Positions 20,998-29,432 of a stretch of DNA of 42,758 nucleotides are shown here, one piece after another. The notes beneath the pieces are model-generated. The model had not been told where the DNA came from and made no database searches. It worked only from the letters and a program-made list of their open reading frames with translations. The stretch is from Pseudonocardia hydrocarbonoxydans (GTDB lineage: Bacteria > Actinomycetota > Actinomycetes > Mycobacteriales > Pseudonocardiaceae), in assembly GCF_006539565.1 (NCBI RefSeq), contig NZ_BJNG01000048.1, positions 1-42,758 of the forward strand, given 5' to 3'. The translations under genes were made by a program, and so were the position numbers. Every line of letters starts with the position of its first letter. The stretch's first letter is position 1.

Positions 20998-22453
20998 GCA
21001 CGCCGGCGAGCTCGGGGTGCCCGCCGTGCTCCGCCCAGTCGGCCGGGGTGCCGTCGAACCGGCCGTCCCGGGCACCCGGGTCGGCACCCAGGTCGAGCAG
21101 CAGCCGCACCAGCCCGTCGTCACCGCCGTGGGCAGCGTGGTGCAGGGCCGTCTCCCATTCCTGGTCCGACGGGACGTCGGTGCGGGCACGGGCGTCGACG
21201 TCCCAGCCCAGCTCGACGGCGAGCCGCACGGCGTCGGCGCCGGCCGCGACGGCTGCCCACACCACGAGTCCCGGGCGGGCCTCGCGGGCGCGCGCGAGTG
21301 CGCCCGGGTCGTCGGCCGCGGTCCGGTCGCCCGCGAGAACGGCGGCGAGCACCCGCTCGTGCGGTGCGAGATCCACCGCTGCGCCGAGCCGGTCCAGCAG
21401 CTCGGCCACCGCGGACCGGCCGCTCGTGCGGGCGACGACGTACGGCGGGCGCTGCGGGACCCCGTAGCGGCCAGGCAGCGGGGCACGCAGATCGACGCCG
21501 TGCGCGGCGAGCAGGGCGACGCGCCCGGTGAGATCGTGGACGACCGCCCAGGCCAGCTGGGCGCGGAGCAGGTCGGGCGGGGCGTCCAGCGCGTCGCCGA
21601 GGCGGCGGCGCCACGGGCCGCCGTCGCCACGGCCCAGCCCCGCGGCGAGCAGCATCTCCAGGTGGTCGTCGGCGGGGTCGAACATGCGGTTGTAGAGGGC
21701 CTGCGCGTCGTTGGGGGCGGCACCCGCGTCGAGCAGCACCCGGGCCAGCGCGTGCTGGTGGGGATGCGGCGGCTGCCCGCCCTCCCCGCCCCCGAAGGCG
21801 CCGGTGAGCAGGGTGAACGGCGAGGGCATGCCGTGCCAGAGGTAGCCGGTGTCGGGGTCGGCCCCGTGGCTCAGCAGCAGCCGGGCCGTCGCGACGACGG
21901 CTTCGCGCCCCGGTGCCGGTTCGTGCCGCGCGAACGCCAGGTAGGCGATCGGGGGCCAGCGGTGCGGGCCACCCTCCCGCACCGCCAGTCGCGGGTCGAG
22001 GGCGAGCAGGCGCGCCAACTCGTCGACGTCGGCGCGGGCTGCGGCCACCCAGACGTCGCCGCGGGCGATGCCGGGATGCGCCTCGAGGACTGCTCCCGCG
22101 CTCGCCTGCAACGGGCCGTCGGCGGGGCCGAAGGTGAGGCTCGCCCGGCGCAGGAACTCCGTGGCCGGGTCGTCCGACGGGGCCACGGTGTCGGGCCTGC
22201 GGCGGTGCTCGGTGACGACGCCGACGTGGTGAACCAGCGCGGGCCAGCTCGGGAAGCGGTACAGCCGGGCGATGACGAGCTGCGCGGCGTGCAGCGGCCA
22301 GCGCGCGGGATCAGCGGGAACGCCGTCGGGGTGGAGCTCCGCGACCAGCTCGAGCGAGCCGGGCCAGGCGTGGCGGACGCTCGTCTGCAGGTCGCGGGCC
22401 TGCGTGCGCAGCTGACCGAGATCGGGGTCGTCGGGCAGGGGGACGGTCGGCAT
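20972..22453 (-). CDS. Ankyrin-repeat protein
   Basis: A 493-residue cytoplasmic protein with an N-terminal helical module common to actinobacterial ankyrin proteins (DLGQLRTQARDLQTSVRHA and ARLYRFPSWPALVHHV) and several divergent ankyrin repeats, recognisable at AAARADVDELARLLALDP, ARLLLSHGADPDTG, ARVLLDAGAAPND and near the end ALHHAAHGGDDGLVRLLLDL-GADPGARD. Such proteins mediate protein contacts; no enzyme motif is visible. The ATG at 22453 is chosen over one five codons upstream because GAAGGAG lies 6 nt before it. It overlaps the sirtuin gene tail to tail by 26 bp. Confidence 0.82.
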   Translation of the reverse strand: MPTVPLPDDPDLGQLRTQARDLQTSVRHAWPGSLELVAELHPDGVPADPARWPLHAAQLVIARLYRFPSWPALVHHVGVVTEHRRRPDTVAPSDDPATEFLRRASLTFGPADGPLQASAGAVLEAHPGIARGDVWVAAARADVDELARLLALDPRLAVREGGPHRWPPIAYLAFARHEPAPGREAVVATARLLLSHGADPDTGYLWHGMPSPFTLLTGAFGGGEGGQPPHPHQHALARVLLDAGAAPNDAQALYNRMFDPADDHLEMLLAAGLGRGDGGPWRRRLGDALDAPPDLLRAQLAWAVVHDLTGRVALLAAHGVDLRAPLPGRYGVPQRPPYVVARTSGRSAVAELLDRLGAAVDLAPHERVLAAVLAGDRTAADDPGALARAREARPGLVVWAAVAAGADAVRLAVELGWDVDARARTDVPSDQEWETALHHAAHGGDDGLVRLLLDLGADPGARDGRFDGTPADWAEHGGHPELAGVLRRARPAR

Positions 22454-22634
22454 CGCGATCTCCTTCACTCGCCCGCGGTCCGCGTCGCCGGCGCAGTGAG
22501 GAGGTGGATGCGTCCGGGCAGTACCGAGTACTCCCGTGGGGCTCTGCCCTGCCCGCGGACCGGTGGCGTACGGGAGACGCCGGCGGGGACTCTACTCCCG
22601 GGAACCGCCCCGGCGGCCCCACCGTTGCGCGATC
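22454..22634. other. Divergent intergenic region between the ankyrin gene and the EEP gene
   Basis: These 181 bp hold the ankyrin ribosome binding site at the left edge. No clear -10 box or palindrome was found for the EEP gene on the right. Confidence 0.4.
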
Positions 22635-23474
22635 ATGACGATCGCGGACCGCTTCCCCGCGGTGCCGGTGCTGGCCTGGCGCCCGCACCTGGGCGTCGCG
22701 CTGCTTGCGGTGGCGGCGGGCTCGGTCCGCCGGTCGCGGGCGGCGGCAATGACGGCGGCGACCCTCGGGCTGGCCGCGGCCGTGCCGGCGGCCCTGCACC
22801 GGCGGCGACCCGGGCACCGGCCCCTCCCGTCGCCCGACGACCTCGCCGTGCTCGTGCTCAACGTCTGGCACGGCCGGGCCGACCCCGCCGCGCTGGCCGC
22901 CCTGGTCCGGCGGGAGCGGCCCGACCTGGTCGTGCTCCCGGAGGCAGGACCCGGCTACCGCCTCCGGATCCTGCCGCTGCTCCCCGACCACCGCGGCCTC
23001 GCGGCCCTCGCCCCCGGGGCGCGCGACGGGTGGGGCGTCACGGTGCTGGCCGGGCCGCGGGCCGCCGGCGTGGTGCTGGAGGCGGGGCACGAGATGCGGC
23101 TGCCGCACGTCCGCGCCGGTGGGGGACTGCTGGGCCACCGGGCGCTGTACGCCGTGCACACCACCGCGCCGGCCCGCCCCGGCACGGTCCGCCTCTGGCG
23201 CGACGAGCTGCGGACCGCGGCCGCGTGGAGTGCGGGTGGGGCGATCGTCGCGGGCGACGTCAACGCGACGGTGGATCACCGGCTGCTGCGCGCGGTCGGG
23301 CGCAGCGCAGGCCCCGTCGGCGTGGCGACGTGGCCGACCCGGTTGCCGCGCTGGGCGGGCATCCGGATCGACCACGTGCTCCTGCCCGACGGGGTGCGCT
23401 GCACCGGCGCGTCGGTGCACGACGTGCCGGGCAGCGACCACCGGGCGGTGCTCGCCCGGCTGCGGATCCGCTAG
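22635..23474 (+). CDS. Endonuclease/exonuclease/phosphatase (EEP) family protein, membrane-anchored
   Basis: A 279-residue protein with one or two N-terminal hydrophobic segments (about residues 12-55) and a C-terminal EEP-fold domain. Catalytic landmarks are VLVLNVWHGR (Asn), VVLPEAGPG (Glu), IVAGDVNATVDH (Asp-x-Asn) and GSDHRAVLARL (Asp-His). The domain is likely exported to the outer face and resembles metal-dependent phosphodiesterases of unknown substrate found in actinobacteria. ATG 22635 starts just before the first hydrophobic segment; an upstream frame to 22536 has no support. Its stop overlaps the convergent isochorismatase-like gene by four bases. Confidence 0.82.
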   Translation: MTIADRFPAVPVLAWRPHLGVALLAVAAGSVRRSRAAAMTAATLGLAAAVPAALHRRRPGHRPLPSPDDLAVLVLNVWHGRADPAALAALVRRERPDLVVLPEAGPGYRLRILPLLPDHRGLAALAPGARDGWGVTVLAGPRAAGVVLEAGHEMRLPHVRAGGGLLGHRALYAVHTTAPARPGTVRLWRDELRTAAAWSAGGAIVAGDVNATVDHRLLRAVGRSAGPVGVATWPTRLPRWAGIRIDHVLLPDGVRCTGASVHDVPGSDHRAVLARLRIR

Positions 23475-24064
23475 TCCGGGACGGCGGCCTGGGTCGGCAC
23501 GACGACGCCGAACAGGTCCGAGATCGCCGCGAGGCTGGTGGCCTGCAGCATCGAGGCGGGTATCGGGTCGCCGTCGACGCCCGGGAGGGCGCGGGTGGCC
23601 GTCGCCGCGGCCACGACCGACGGGCGGTGGCCCAGGCTGAACGCGCCGCGCGCCGTCGAGTTGATGCACATGTGGGTCATGAACCCGGCGAGCACCAGGT
23701 CGCTGCCGGGGGCGAGCCGGTCGTTCAGGTCCGTGGCGGTGAACGCGTTCGGGAAGTTCTTGACGATGACGGCCTCACCGTCGCGGGGCGCCACGCGGTC
23801 GACGATCGCCCCGATCTCGGCACGCACGTCGTAGGGCGAGCCCGCGCCTCCGTCGTGCTGGATGTGGATGATCGGGATCCCGGCGGAGCGGGCGCGGTCG
23901 AGCAGCGCCGCGGCCTCGTCGATGGCGGGCTGGACGTTCTCCAGCTCCATCACGCCGCGGGTGTAGGTGTTCTGCAGGTCGACCATGATCAGCGTCGACG
24001 CGGCCAGGCTGGCCGGTACCCCCGGCAGGCCGACCAGGGTGCGCAGGGTGGTGGGTTCGGACAT
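23471..24064 (-). CDS. Isochorismatase-like cysteine hydrolase
   Basis: A 197-residue cysteine hydrolase of the isochorismatase superfamily. The triad is visible: Asp in TLIMVDLQNTYTRG, Lys in AVIVKNFPNAFTATDL and the nucleophile Cys in GFMTHMCINSTARGAF. The cis-peptide region GFMTH is conserved. Members hydrolyse nicotinamide, isochorismate, N-carbamoyl compounds or biuret-like substrates; the exact substrate is not clear. GGAGGG lies 4 nt before the ATG at 24064. It stands alone between the EEP gene (convergent, overlapping by four bases) and the DUF779 gene. Confidence 0.88.
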   Translation of the reverse strand: MSEPTTLRTLVGLPGVPASLAASTLIMVDLQNTYTRGVMELENVQPAIDEAAALLDRARSAGIPIIHIQHDGGAGSPYDVRAEIGAIVDRVAPRDGEAVIVKNFPNAFTATDLNDRLAPGSDLVLAGFMTHMCINSTARGAFSLGHRPSVVAAATATRALPGVDGDPIPASMLQATSLAAISDLFGVVVPTQAAVPD

Positions 24065-24129
24065 GGATCCCTCCGGGACTCGTGCGCGGACATCGTGGCC
24101 AGGGCGACGATATCCGCGCACGGGCGGTG

Positions 24130-24507
24130 TCAGTCGCCGTTCAGTGCCGCCGACTCCTCGTCGGTGAACAGCCGCGAGCGGATCATGAACCGGACGCCCT
24201 CGGGCGCCTCGACCGAGAACCCGCTGCCGCGGCCCCGCACCACGTCGACGGTGAGGTGGGTGTGCTTCCAGTACTCGAATTGGGACTCCGACATGTGGAA
24301 CCCGATCGGCTCCGCCAGCCCCTCGACGGCGAGGTCGCCGAGGTGCACGTCGGAGCCGCCGAGCCGGAAGTCCCCGTCCGGGTAGCACATGGGCGAGCTG
24401 CCGTCGCAGCACCCTCCGGACTGGTGGAACATCAGCGGACCGTGGATCTCCGTGAGCCGCACGAGCAGGTCCGCAGCCGCCTGCGTGAGCGCGACCCGCT
24501 CGGGCAT
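24130..24507 (-). CDS. DUF779 protein associated with aldehyde dehydrogenase
   Basis: A 125-residue DUF779 protein. This family is found beside acetaldehyde-type aldehyde dehydrogenases. It carries the cysteine-rich segment HQSGGCCDGSSPMCYPDG, likely a metal site, and the conserved SESQFEYWKHTHLTVDVV and EGVRFMIRSRLFTDEE. The function is unknown; a role in maturation or protection of the dehydrogenase is suggested only by gene pairing. Its ATG overlaps the dehydrogenase stop (TGATG). The gene itself looks intact although its partner is broken. Confidence 0.88.
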   Translation of the reverse strand: MPERVALTQAAADLLVRLTEIHGPLMFHQSGGCCDGSSPMCYPDGDFRLGGSDVHLGDLAVEGLAEPIGFHMSESQFEYWKHTHLTVDVVRGRGSGFSVEAPEGVRFMIRSRLFTDEESAALNGD

Positions 24508-26029
24508 CAGAAGAAGCCCTGGGCGTTCTGCGAGTAGCTGACCAGCATGTTCTTCGTGTTCTGGTAGTGGTCCAGCATCATCTTGTGGTTCTCGCGGCCC
24601 ACCCCGGACTGCTTGTAGCCGCCGAACGCCGCGTGCGCGGGGTAGGCGTGGTAGTTGTTCACCCACACCCGGCCGGCCTGGATATCGCGGCCCGCGCGGT
24701 AGGCCACGTTGCCGTCGCGCGACCACACCGCCGCGCCGAGGCCGTAGAGCGTGTCGTTGGCGGTGGTGATGGCGTCGTCGTAGTCGGAGAAGCGGGCCAC
24801 CGACACGACCGGGCCGAAGATCTCCTCCTGGAAGATCCGCATCGAGTTGTCGCCCTCGAAGACCGTCGGCTGCACGTAGTAGCCGCCGGAGAGGTTGCCG
24901 CCCAGGTCGGCGCGCTCGCCCCCGGTCAACACGCGGGCGCCCTCCTGACGGCCGATGTCGATGTAGGACAGGATCTTCTCGAGCTGGTCGTTCGACGCCT
25001 GCGCACCGATCATGGTGTCGGTGTCGAGCGGGTTGCCCTGCGTGATCTGCTCGGTGCGCTTGACCGCGTCCTGCAGGAAGTCGGTGTAGATGCCGCCCTG
25101 GATCAGCGCGCGCGACGGGCAGGTGCACACCTCGCCCTGGTTGAGGGCGAACATCGCGAAGCCCTCCAGGCACTTGTCGTAGAAGCCGTCGTTCTGCGCC
25201 GCCACGTCGTCGAAGAAGACGTTGGGGCTCTTGCCGCCCAGCTCGAGCGTCACCGGGATCAGGTTCTCGCTCGCGTACTGCATGATCAGCCGGCCGGTGG
25301 TGGTCTCCCCGGTGAAGGCGATCTTGCGGATGCGCTGTTGGCCGCCAGCGGCTTGCCGGCCTCCACCCCGAAGCCGTTGACGATGTTCAGCACGCCCGCG
25401 GGCAGCAGGTCGGCGACGAGCTCGTTGAGCACGTGGATCGACGCCGGGGTCTGCTCGGCCGGCTTGGGCACCACGCAGTTGCCCGCGGCCAGCGCCGGGG
25501 CCAGCTTCCAGATCGCCATGAGGATCGGGAAGTTCCACGGGATGATCTGTCCGACGACGCCGAGTGGCTCGTGGAAGTGGTAGGCGACCGTGTCCTTGTC
25601 GATCTCGGAGATGCCGCCCTCCTACGCGCGGATCGCCCCGGCGAAGTAGCGCAGGTGGTCGATCGCGAGCGGGATGTCGGCGGCCAGGGTCTCGCGGCAG
25701 GCTTTGCCGTTCTCCCAGCTCTCCGCGATGGCGATCATCTCGAGGTTCGCCTCGATGCGGTCGGCCATCCGGTTCAGGATGTTGGCCCGCTCGGTGACGC
25801 TCGTCCTCCCCCAGCCGGGCGCCGCGGCGTGCGCGGCGTCGAGGGCGAGCTCGACGTCCTCCGCGGTGCTCCGCGCGACCTCGGTGAAGATCGCCCCGGT
25901 CTGCGGTGTCGGGTTCTCGAAGTACCGGCCCTTCACCGGGGCGACGTACTCGCCGCCGATGAAGTTCTCGTAGCGGGACTTGAAGCTGACGACACTGCCG
26001 GGCCGGCCCGGTGCCGCGTAGATGGCCAT
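24507..26029 (-). pseudogene. Aldehyde dehydrogenase (ExaC/acetaldehyde type), disrupted by a stop and a frameshift
   Basis: From ATG 26029 (GAGAGG upstream) the protein follows NAD-dependent aldehyde dehydrogenases of about 506 residues: FKSRYENFIGGEYVAPVKG, HFHEPLGVVGQIIPWNFP, VTLELGGKSPN with the catalytic Glu, and NQGEVCTCPSR with the nucleophile Cys. Two lesions break it. An in-frame TAG at 25622-25624 stands where relatives have Gln (IRA-stop-EGG), and one base is missing around 25333-25340 between GKPLAAN and RIRKIAFTG. Correcting both gives 507 residues, the normal length. All catalytic residues are otherwise kept, so decay is recent or the lesions are sequence errors. DUF779 follows, and a GAF regulator is divergent. 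Confidence 0.88.
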
Positions 26030-26084
26030 CTGTGGTCCTCTCACATCGTCTTCGGACACGTGATGGCGGACACTAGGAAGGCCG

Positions 26085-26103
26085 GGGTTGCAGGAGGGTT
26101 GCA
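26085..26103. promoter_or_regulatory. GGGTTGCA direct repeats between the dehydrogenase and its regulator
   Basis: GGGTTGCA occurs at 26085-26092 and again at 26096-26103, exactly 11 bp apart, which places both on the same face of the helix. A third, imperfect copy (GGGTTGCC) lies near 26155. The repeats are in the divergent promoter region and are likely binding sites for the GAF regulator. Confidence 0.45.
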
Positions 26104-26194
26104 CGCAGATGCGGATGTCAACACTTGACCGGTCCGACAGTGCGACTACGACTCAGGGTTGCCTCAACTGACCTGGCGGGGGACGATCGGCACC

Positions 26195-27652
26195 GTGTCG
26201 GCCGACGACCAGGTGCAGCGCGCCCGCGTACTCGCACGGGTGCGGGAGGCGACGCTCGCGGGCGACCGCTCCGGGCCGCCGCCGCGCGAGGTCGTCTCGG
26301 AGTCGTGGCGGCGCTCCCTGGACGCCCGCGTGGATCCCGAGCACGGCGACCCGCCGCACGTCTACTCGCCCGCGGAGGTGGGTGGCATCCGCGGCGCGCA
26401 CCCGCTCGCGGCCGTGATCCCGGTCCTGCGCGACACACTGGTCTCCATCGCCGACGAGGCGATGCACATGATGATCGTGACCGACGCCCAGGGACACATC
26501 CTGTGGCGCGAGGGCCAGCGCGACGTGTTGCGCCGCGCCGAGGGCGTCGGGCTGGTGGAGGGCACGCGCTGGACCGAGGACAGCATCGGCACCAACGCGA
26601 TGGGCACCGCGCTCGCCGCCGACCGTGCCGTGCAGATCCACTCGGCCGAGCACCTTGTCCGGACCTACCACAGCTGGACCTGCGCGGCCTGCCCGATCCA
26701 CGACCCCGACTCCGGCGAGGTGATCGGCGCCGTCGACGTCACCGGGCCGGTGCGCACGTTCCACCCCACGACGCTCGCGCTCGTCGTCGCCGCGGCGCGG
26801 CTGGCCGAGGGCCACCTCGGCGCCCGGCTCGCGATGCGCGACGAGCGGCTGCTGGCCCGCAACCTCACCCACCTGATCGGCCTGCGCGACGAGCCGGGCG
26901 CCCTGCTCACCCCCGGCGGCCGGGTGCTCGCCGCCAACCCGCCGAACTGGCTGCCCGCCCGCGTCGACCTGCCGGCGGTCGGCGACCGGGTGGCGCTGGG
27001 CGAGACGGGCGAGGGCGTGCTGGAGCGGCTCGCCGAGGGCTGGCTGATGCGGCTGCACCGCACCGGCTCGCCGCCCCGGCCGGTGCTGTCGCTGCCGTTC
27101 CTCGGCGCCGTCCGCCCGCTGGCCTGCCTCGACGGGGGCCACGTCCGGCTGACGCTGCGCCACGCCGAGGTCCTCACCCTGCTGGCCCTGCACCCCGACG
27201 GGCTCACCGCCGACGAGCTCGCCACCGCCCTGCACGGCGACGCGGGCAAGGCCGTCACCGTGCGCGCGGAGATGCACCGGCTGCGGGCCGCGCTCGGGGC
27301 CGGGGTGCTGCGCACCCAGCCCTACCGGCTGCGCGCCCGCGTCGACGCCGACTTCGTCGCGGTGCGGTCGGCGCTGGCCGGGGGCGACGTGCGCGGCGCC
27401 GCCCGGGCCCACCGCGGCCCCCTGCTGCCCCGCTCCGAGGCACCCGGCGTGCGGGAGGAGCGGGAGCTGCTCGCCGCCGCTCTGCGCCGGGCCGTGCTCG
27501 ACAGTCGCGACGTCGACGCGATGTGGGCGATGGCCGGGACCGTCGACGGCGTCGACGACCCCGAGCTCTCCCGGCGCCTGCTCCGTGCCCTGCCCGCCCG
27601 CGACCCCCGCCGTCCCGTCCTCACCGCCCGACTGACGATCGCCGCCCCCTGA
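26195..27652 (+). CDS. GAF-domain transcriptional regulator (AcoR-like, without AAA+ domain)
   Basis: A 485-residue regulator with an AcoR-type N-terminal half: an entry segment VVSESWRRSLDARVDPEHG, then a GAF-like sensor (about residues 75-210) with GTRWTEDSIGTNAMGTAL and SWTCAACPIHDPDSGEVIG. It lacks the sigma-54 AAA+ domain of true AcoR. The C-terminal half instead holds a winged-helix-like segment (LRHAEVLTLLALHPDGLTAD, TVRAEMHRLRAALG, QPYRLRARV). Proteins of this build stand beside aldehyde dehydrogenase/DUF779 genes in actinobacteria and probably sense aldehyde stress. GTG 26195 is preferred; a TTG at 26159 is an alternative. Transcription runs into a repeat array. Confidence 0.82.
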   Translation: MSADDQVQRARVLARVREATLAGDRSGPPPREVVSESWRRSLDARVDPEHGDPPHVYSPAEVGGIRGAHPLAAVIPVLRDTLVSIADEAMHMMIVTDAQGHILWREGQRDVLRRAEGVGLVEGTRWTEDSIGTNAMGTALAADRAVQIHSAEHLVRTYHSWTCAACPIHDPDSGEVIGAVDVTGPVRTFHPTTLALVVAAARLAEGHLGARLAMRDERLLARNLTHLIGLRDEPGALLTPGGRVLAANPPNWLPARVDLPAVGDRVALGETGEGVLERLAEGWLMRLHRTGSPPRPVLSLPFLGAVRPLACLDGGHVRLTLRHAEVLTLLALHPDGLTADELATALHGDAGKAVTVRAEMHRLRAALGAGVLRTQPYRLRARVDADFVAVRSALAGGDVRGAARAHRGPLLPRSEAPGVREERELLAAALRRAVLDSRDVDAMWAMAGTVDGVDDPELSRRLLRALPARDPRRPVLTARLTIAAP

Positions 27653-27657
27653 CGCGC

Positions 27658-27796
27658 GGACTCGCGAGCGGAACCCGGGGGACTCGCGGGCGGGGATCGG
27701 GGGACTCGCGAGCTCACCCCGCGAGTCCCCCCGATCCCGTCCGCGAGTCCCCCCGATCCCGTCCGCGAGTCCCCCGAGTCCCGTCCGCGAGTCCCC
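27658..27796. repeat. Head-to-head array of a 22-bp repeat (copy 1)
   Basis: Between the converging regulator and hydrolase, three copies of a unit with core GGGGGACTCGCG are followed by four copies in the opposite direction with core CCGCGAGTCCCCC. Successive units are 22 or 21 bp apart, each closing with a CCGT or CGGG-type join. The two halves are near-complementary, so RNA or single-stranded DNA would fold into one large hairpin or many alternatives. The same unit and the same head-to-head order recur at 41463-41626. No coding frame crosses it. Confidence 0.85.
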
Positions 27797-27797
27797 G

Positions 27798-28659
27798 TCA
27801 GGCGACCAGATGCGCGAGTGCCCGTGCCCAGAACGGGACGACCACCAGGTGGCCGGTGTCCGGCACGATCTCCAGCCGGGCCGACGGGAGCGCCTTCTCC
27901 CACCACCGCCCGTGCGCGGGATCAACCACGCTGTCGGCGGCGCCGTAGCCCAGCAGGACCTCGGCGCGGACGTCGGCGGGGTCGAAGCCCCACGGTGCGA
28001 GTGTGTAGCCGCCCACCTCCGCCGCCATCCCCGCGGCCCCGGCCGCGAACGCGGTGTCGAGCATCGCGCGCAGCCGGTCGGCGACGCCGGGGGCGGCCAG
28101 CAGCGCGGCGTCGACCTCGGGGTCGGTGAGCAGCGTGAACCGGGCGTCGCCGGTGAGCTGCTGGAGCATCGGTCCGAACGCCGCGTCGAGCGCGGCCCGG
28201 GCCCGGTCCTCGGTCAGGCCGCGCATCGGGTCGATCAGGGCGCGCGACTCGCCGTACCAGGGCACCTCCTCGTCGGGGGCGGGGGTGCCGACGACGGCGA
28301 CGCGCCCGACCCGCTCGGGCCGGTGCGCCGCCAGCGCGAGCACCACCCGCCCCCCGGCCGACCAGCCTGCGACGCCCGCACGGCCGCCCGCGGGCAGGAC
28401 GTGGTCGAGCACGGCCGCGGCGTCGGCGGCGGCCAGGTCCACCGTCGCGAGGCCGGGCACCGGGTCGGAGCCGCCGTAGCCGGGACGGTCCGGGGCGATC
28501 AGCCGGACCCCCGCCGTCGCCGCCGGGTCCGGGTCGAAGTCGCCCGAGCCGGGGGCGGCGTGGGAGCAGCACGACCGGGGCGTCCGCGGGGGCGTCGGGG
28601 GTGAGCTCGTGGACGGAGACGCGTCGGCCGTCGGGACGGTCCAGGTGCCAGATGGTCAT
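27798..28659 (-). pseudogene. Alpha/beta hydrolase with a frameshift at the oxyanion loop
   Basis: ATG 28659 opens MTIWHLDRPDGRRVSVHELT and APADAPVVLL, then the frame continues only after removing one base near 28562-28564: HAAPGSGDFDP follows in the next frame, then PDRPGYGGSDP, the nucleophile elbow VAGWSAGGRV, the acid in GYGAADSVVDPAHG and His in PDTGHLVVVP. Corrected length is 286 residues, normal for the family. The lesion is an extra G in a GGG run on the plus strand, a spot prone to both slippage and sequencing error. The gene is divergent from a WYL-type regulator across a perfect palindrome. A shorter start at 28460 would lack the oxyanion strand. Confidence 0.75.
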
Positions 28660-28681
28660 GACACGAGCATCGCGCGGGGTC

Positions 28682-28701
28682 GGTGACACCGTGGTGTCAC
28701 C
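28682..28701. promoter_or_regulatory. Perfect palindrome operator between hydrolase and WYL-type regulator
   Basis: GGTGACACC-GT-GGTGTCACC: two perfect 9-bp arms with a 2-bp centre, placed in the 64-bp gap between divergent start codons (28659 and 28724). It is the obvious candidate site for the YafY-type regulator, controlling itself and the hydrolase. Confidence 0.7.
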
Positions 28702-28723
28702 GGTTCCGGGGCATTCTCGTCCC

Positions 28724-29428
28724 GTGAACCGCACCGAACGCCTGTACGCGATCGCCGAGGAGCTGCGCGCCGCCGGACCGGCCGGGCGCACCGGCGCCTG
28801 GCTGGCGCAGCGCCTGGAGGTCTCGACGCGCACCATCAAGCGCGACGTCGACGCGCTGCTGCAGGCGGGCGTGCCGCTGTGGGCGCAGTCCGGACCCGGT
28901 GGCGGGTACGTCCTCGACGACGTCGCGACGCTGCCCCCGCTCAACCTCACCGGCGCCGAGGCCGCGGCGATCGCGGTGGCGCTGGCCGCCCTGCCGACCC
29001 TCCCGTTCGCCGCCGACGCCCGTACCGCGCTGAGCAAGGTCCTCGCCGCGATGCCCGAGGCCGAGCTGGCCCGCGCCGAGTCGATCGCGTCCCGGCTGTG
29101 GCTGCGCGTCCCGGAACAGCCGCCGCGCCCGGCCGTCGCCCGCGTGCTCGACGAGGCGGTGCGCCGCCGCCAGGTCACCGTCCTGCGCTTCGCCGACCGG
29201 CACGGCACCGTCACCGAGCGGGCCGTCGAGCCGGCCGCGCTCGCCGCGACCGGCGGGCACTGGCACCTGCTGGCCTGGTGCCGGTTGCGGGAGGGCCCGC
29301 GCTGGTTCCGCACCGATCGCATCCTCGCCGCCCACCTGACCACGGAACCGGCGCCCGAGCACGACCCCGCGACGGTCTTCGGCACCCCGCCCGACGACGC
29401 GCGCCCCGTCGACCTGCGCCGCGGGTAG
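28724..29428 (+). CDS. YafY-type helix-turn-helix/WYL-like transcriptional regulator
   Basis: A 234-residue regulator with an N-terminal HTH_11 domain (LYAIAEELRAAGPAGRT-GAWLAQRLEVSTRTIKRDVD and GPGGGYVL) and a C-terminal WYL-like ligand domain (VTVLRFADRHGTVTERAVEP, HWHLLAWCRLREGPRWFRTDRI). WYL domains bind small ligands or nucleic acids; the effector is unknown. GTG 28724 is taken as start because the HTH begins at once (MNRTERLYAIAE); ribosome binding site is weak. It stands head-to-head with the frameshifted hydrolase, with the palindrome between them as likely target. Confidence 0.88.
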   Translation: MNRTERLYAIAEELRAAGPAGRTGAWLAQRLEVSTRTIKRDVDALLQAGVPLWAQSGPGGGYVLDDVATLPPLNLTGAEAAAIAVALAALPTLPFAADARTALSKVLAAMPEAELARAESIASRLWLRVPEQPPRPAVARVLDEAVRRRQVTVLRFADRHGTVTERAVEPAALAATGGHWHLLAWCRLREGPRWFRTDRILAAHLTTEPAPEHDPATVFGTPPDDARPVDLRRG

Positions 29429-29432
29429 CACC

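Noticed and set aside
20188..22453. Sirtuin plus ankyrin protein as an anti-phage defence pair
   Set aside because: The genes converge rather than form an operon, and the sirtuin has the zinc-bearing deacylase form rather than the SIR2-like NADase form used in defence systems.
25622..25624. Amber codon read as pyrrolysine or by programmed readthrough
   Set aside because: A second lesion (frameshift) follows 280 bp later in the same gene, and relatives have a plain Gln here, so simple inactivation or sequence error is more likely.
27658..27796. CRISPR array
   Set aside because: Repeats are contiguous 22-bp units with an orientation switch, have no unique spacers of constant length, and no cas genes are nearby.
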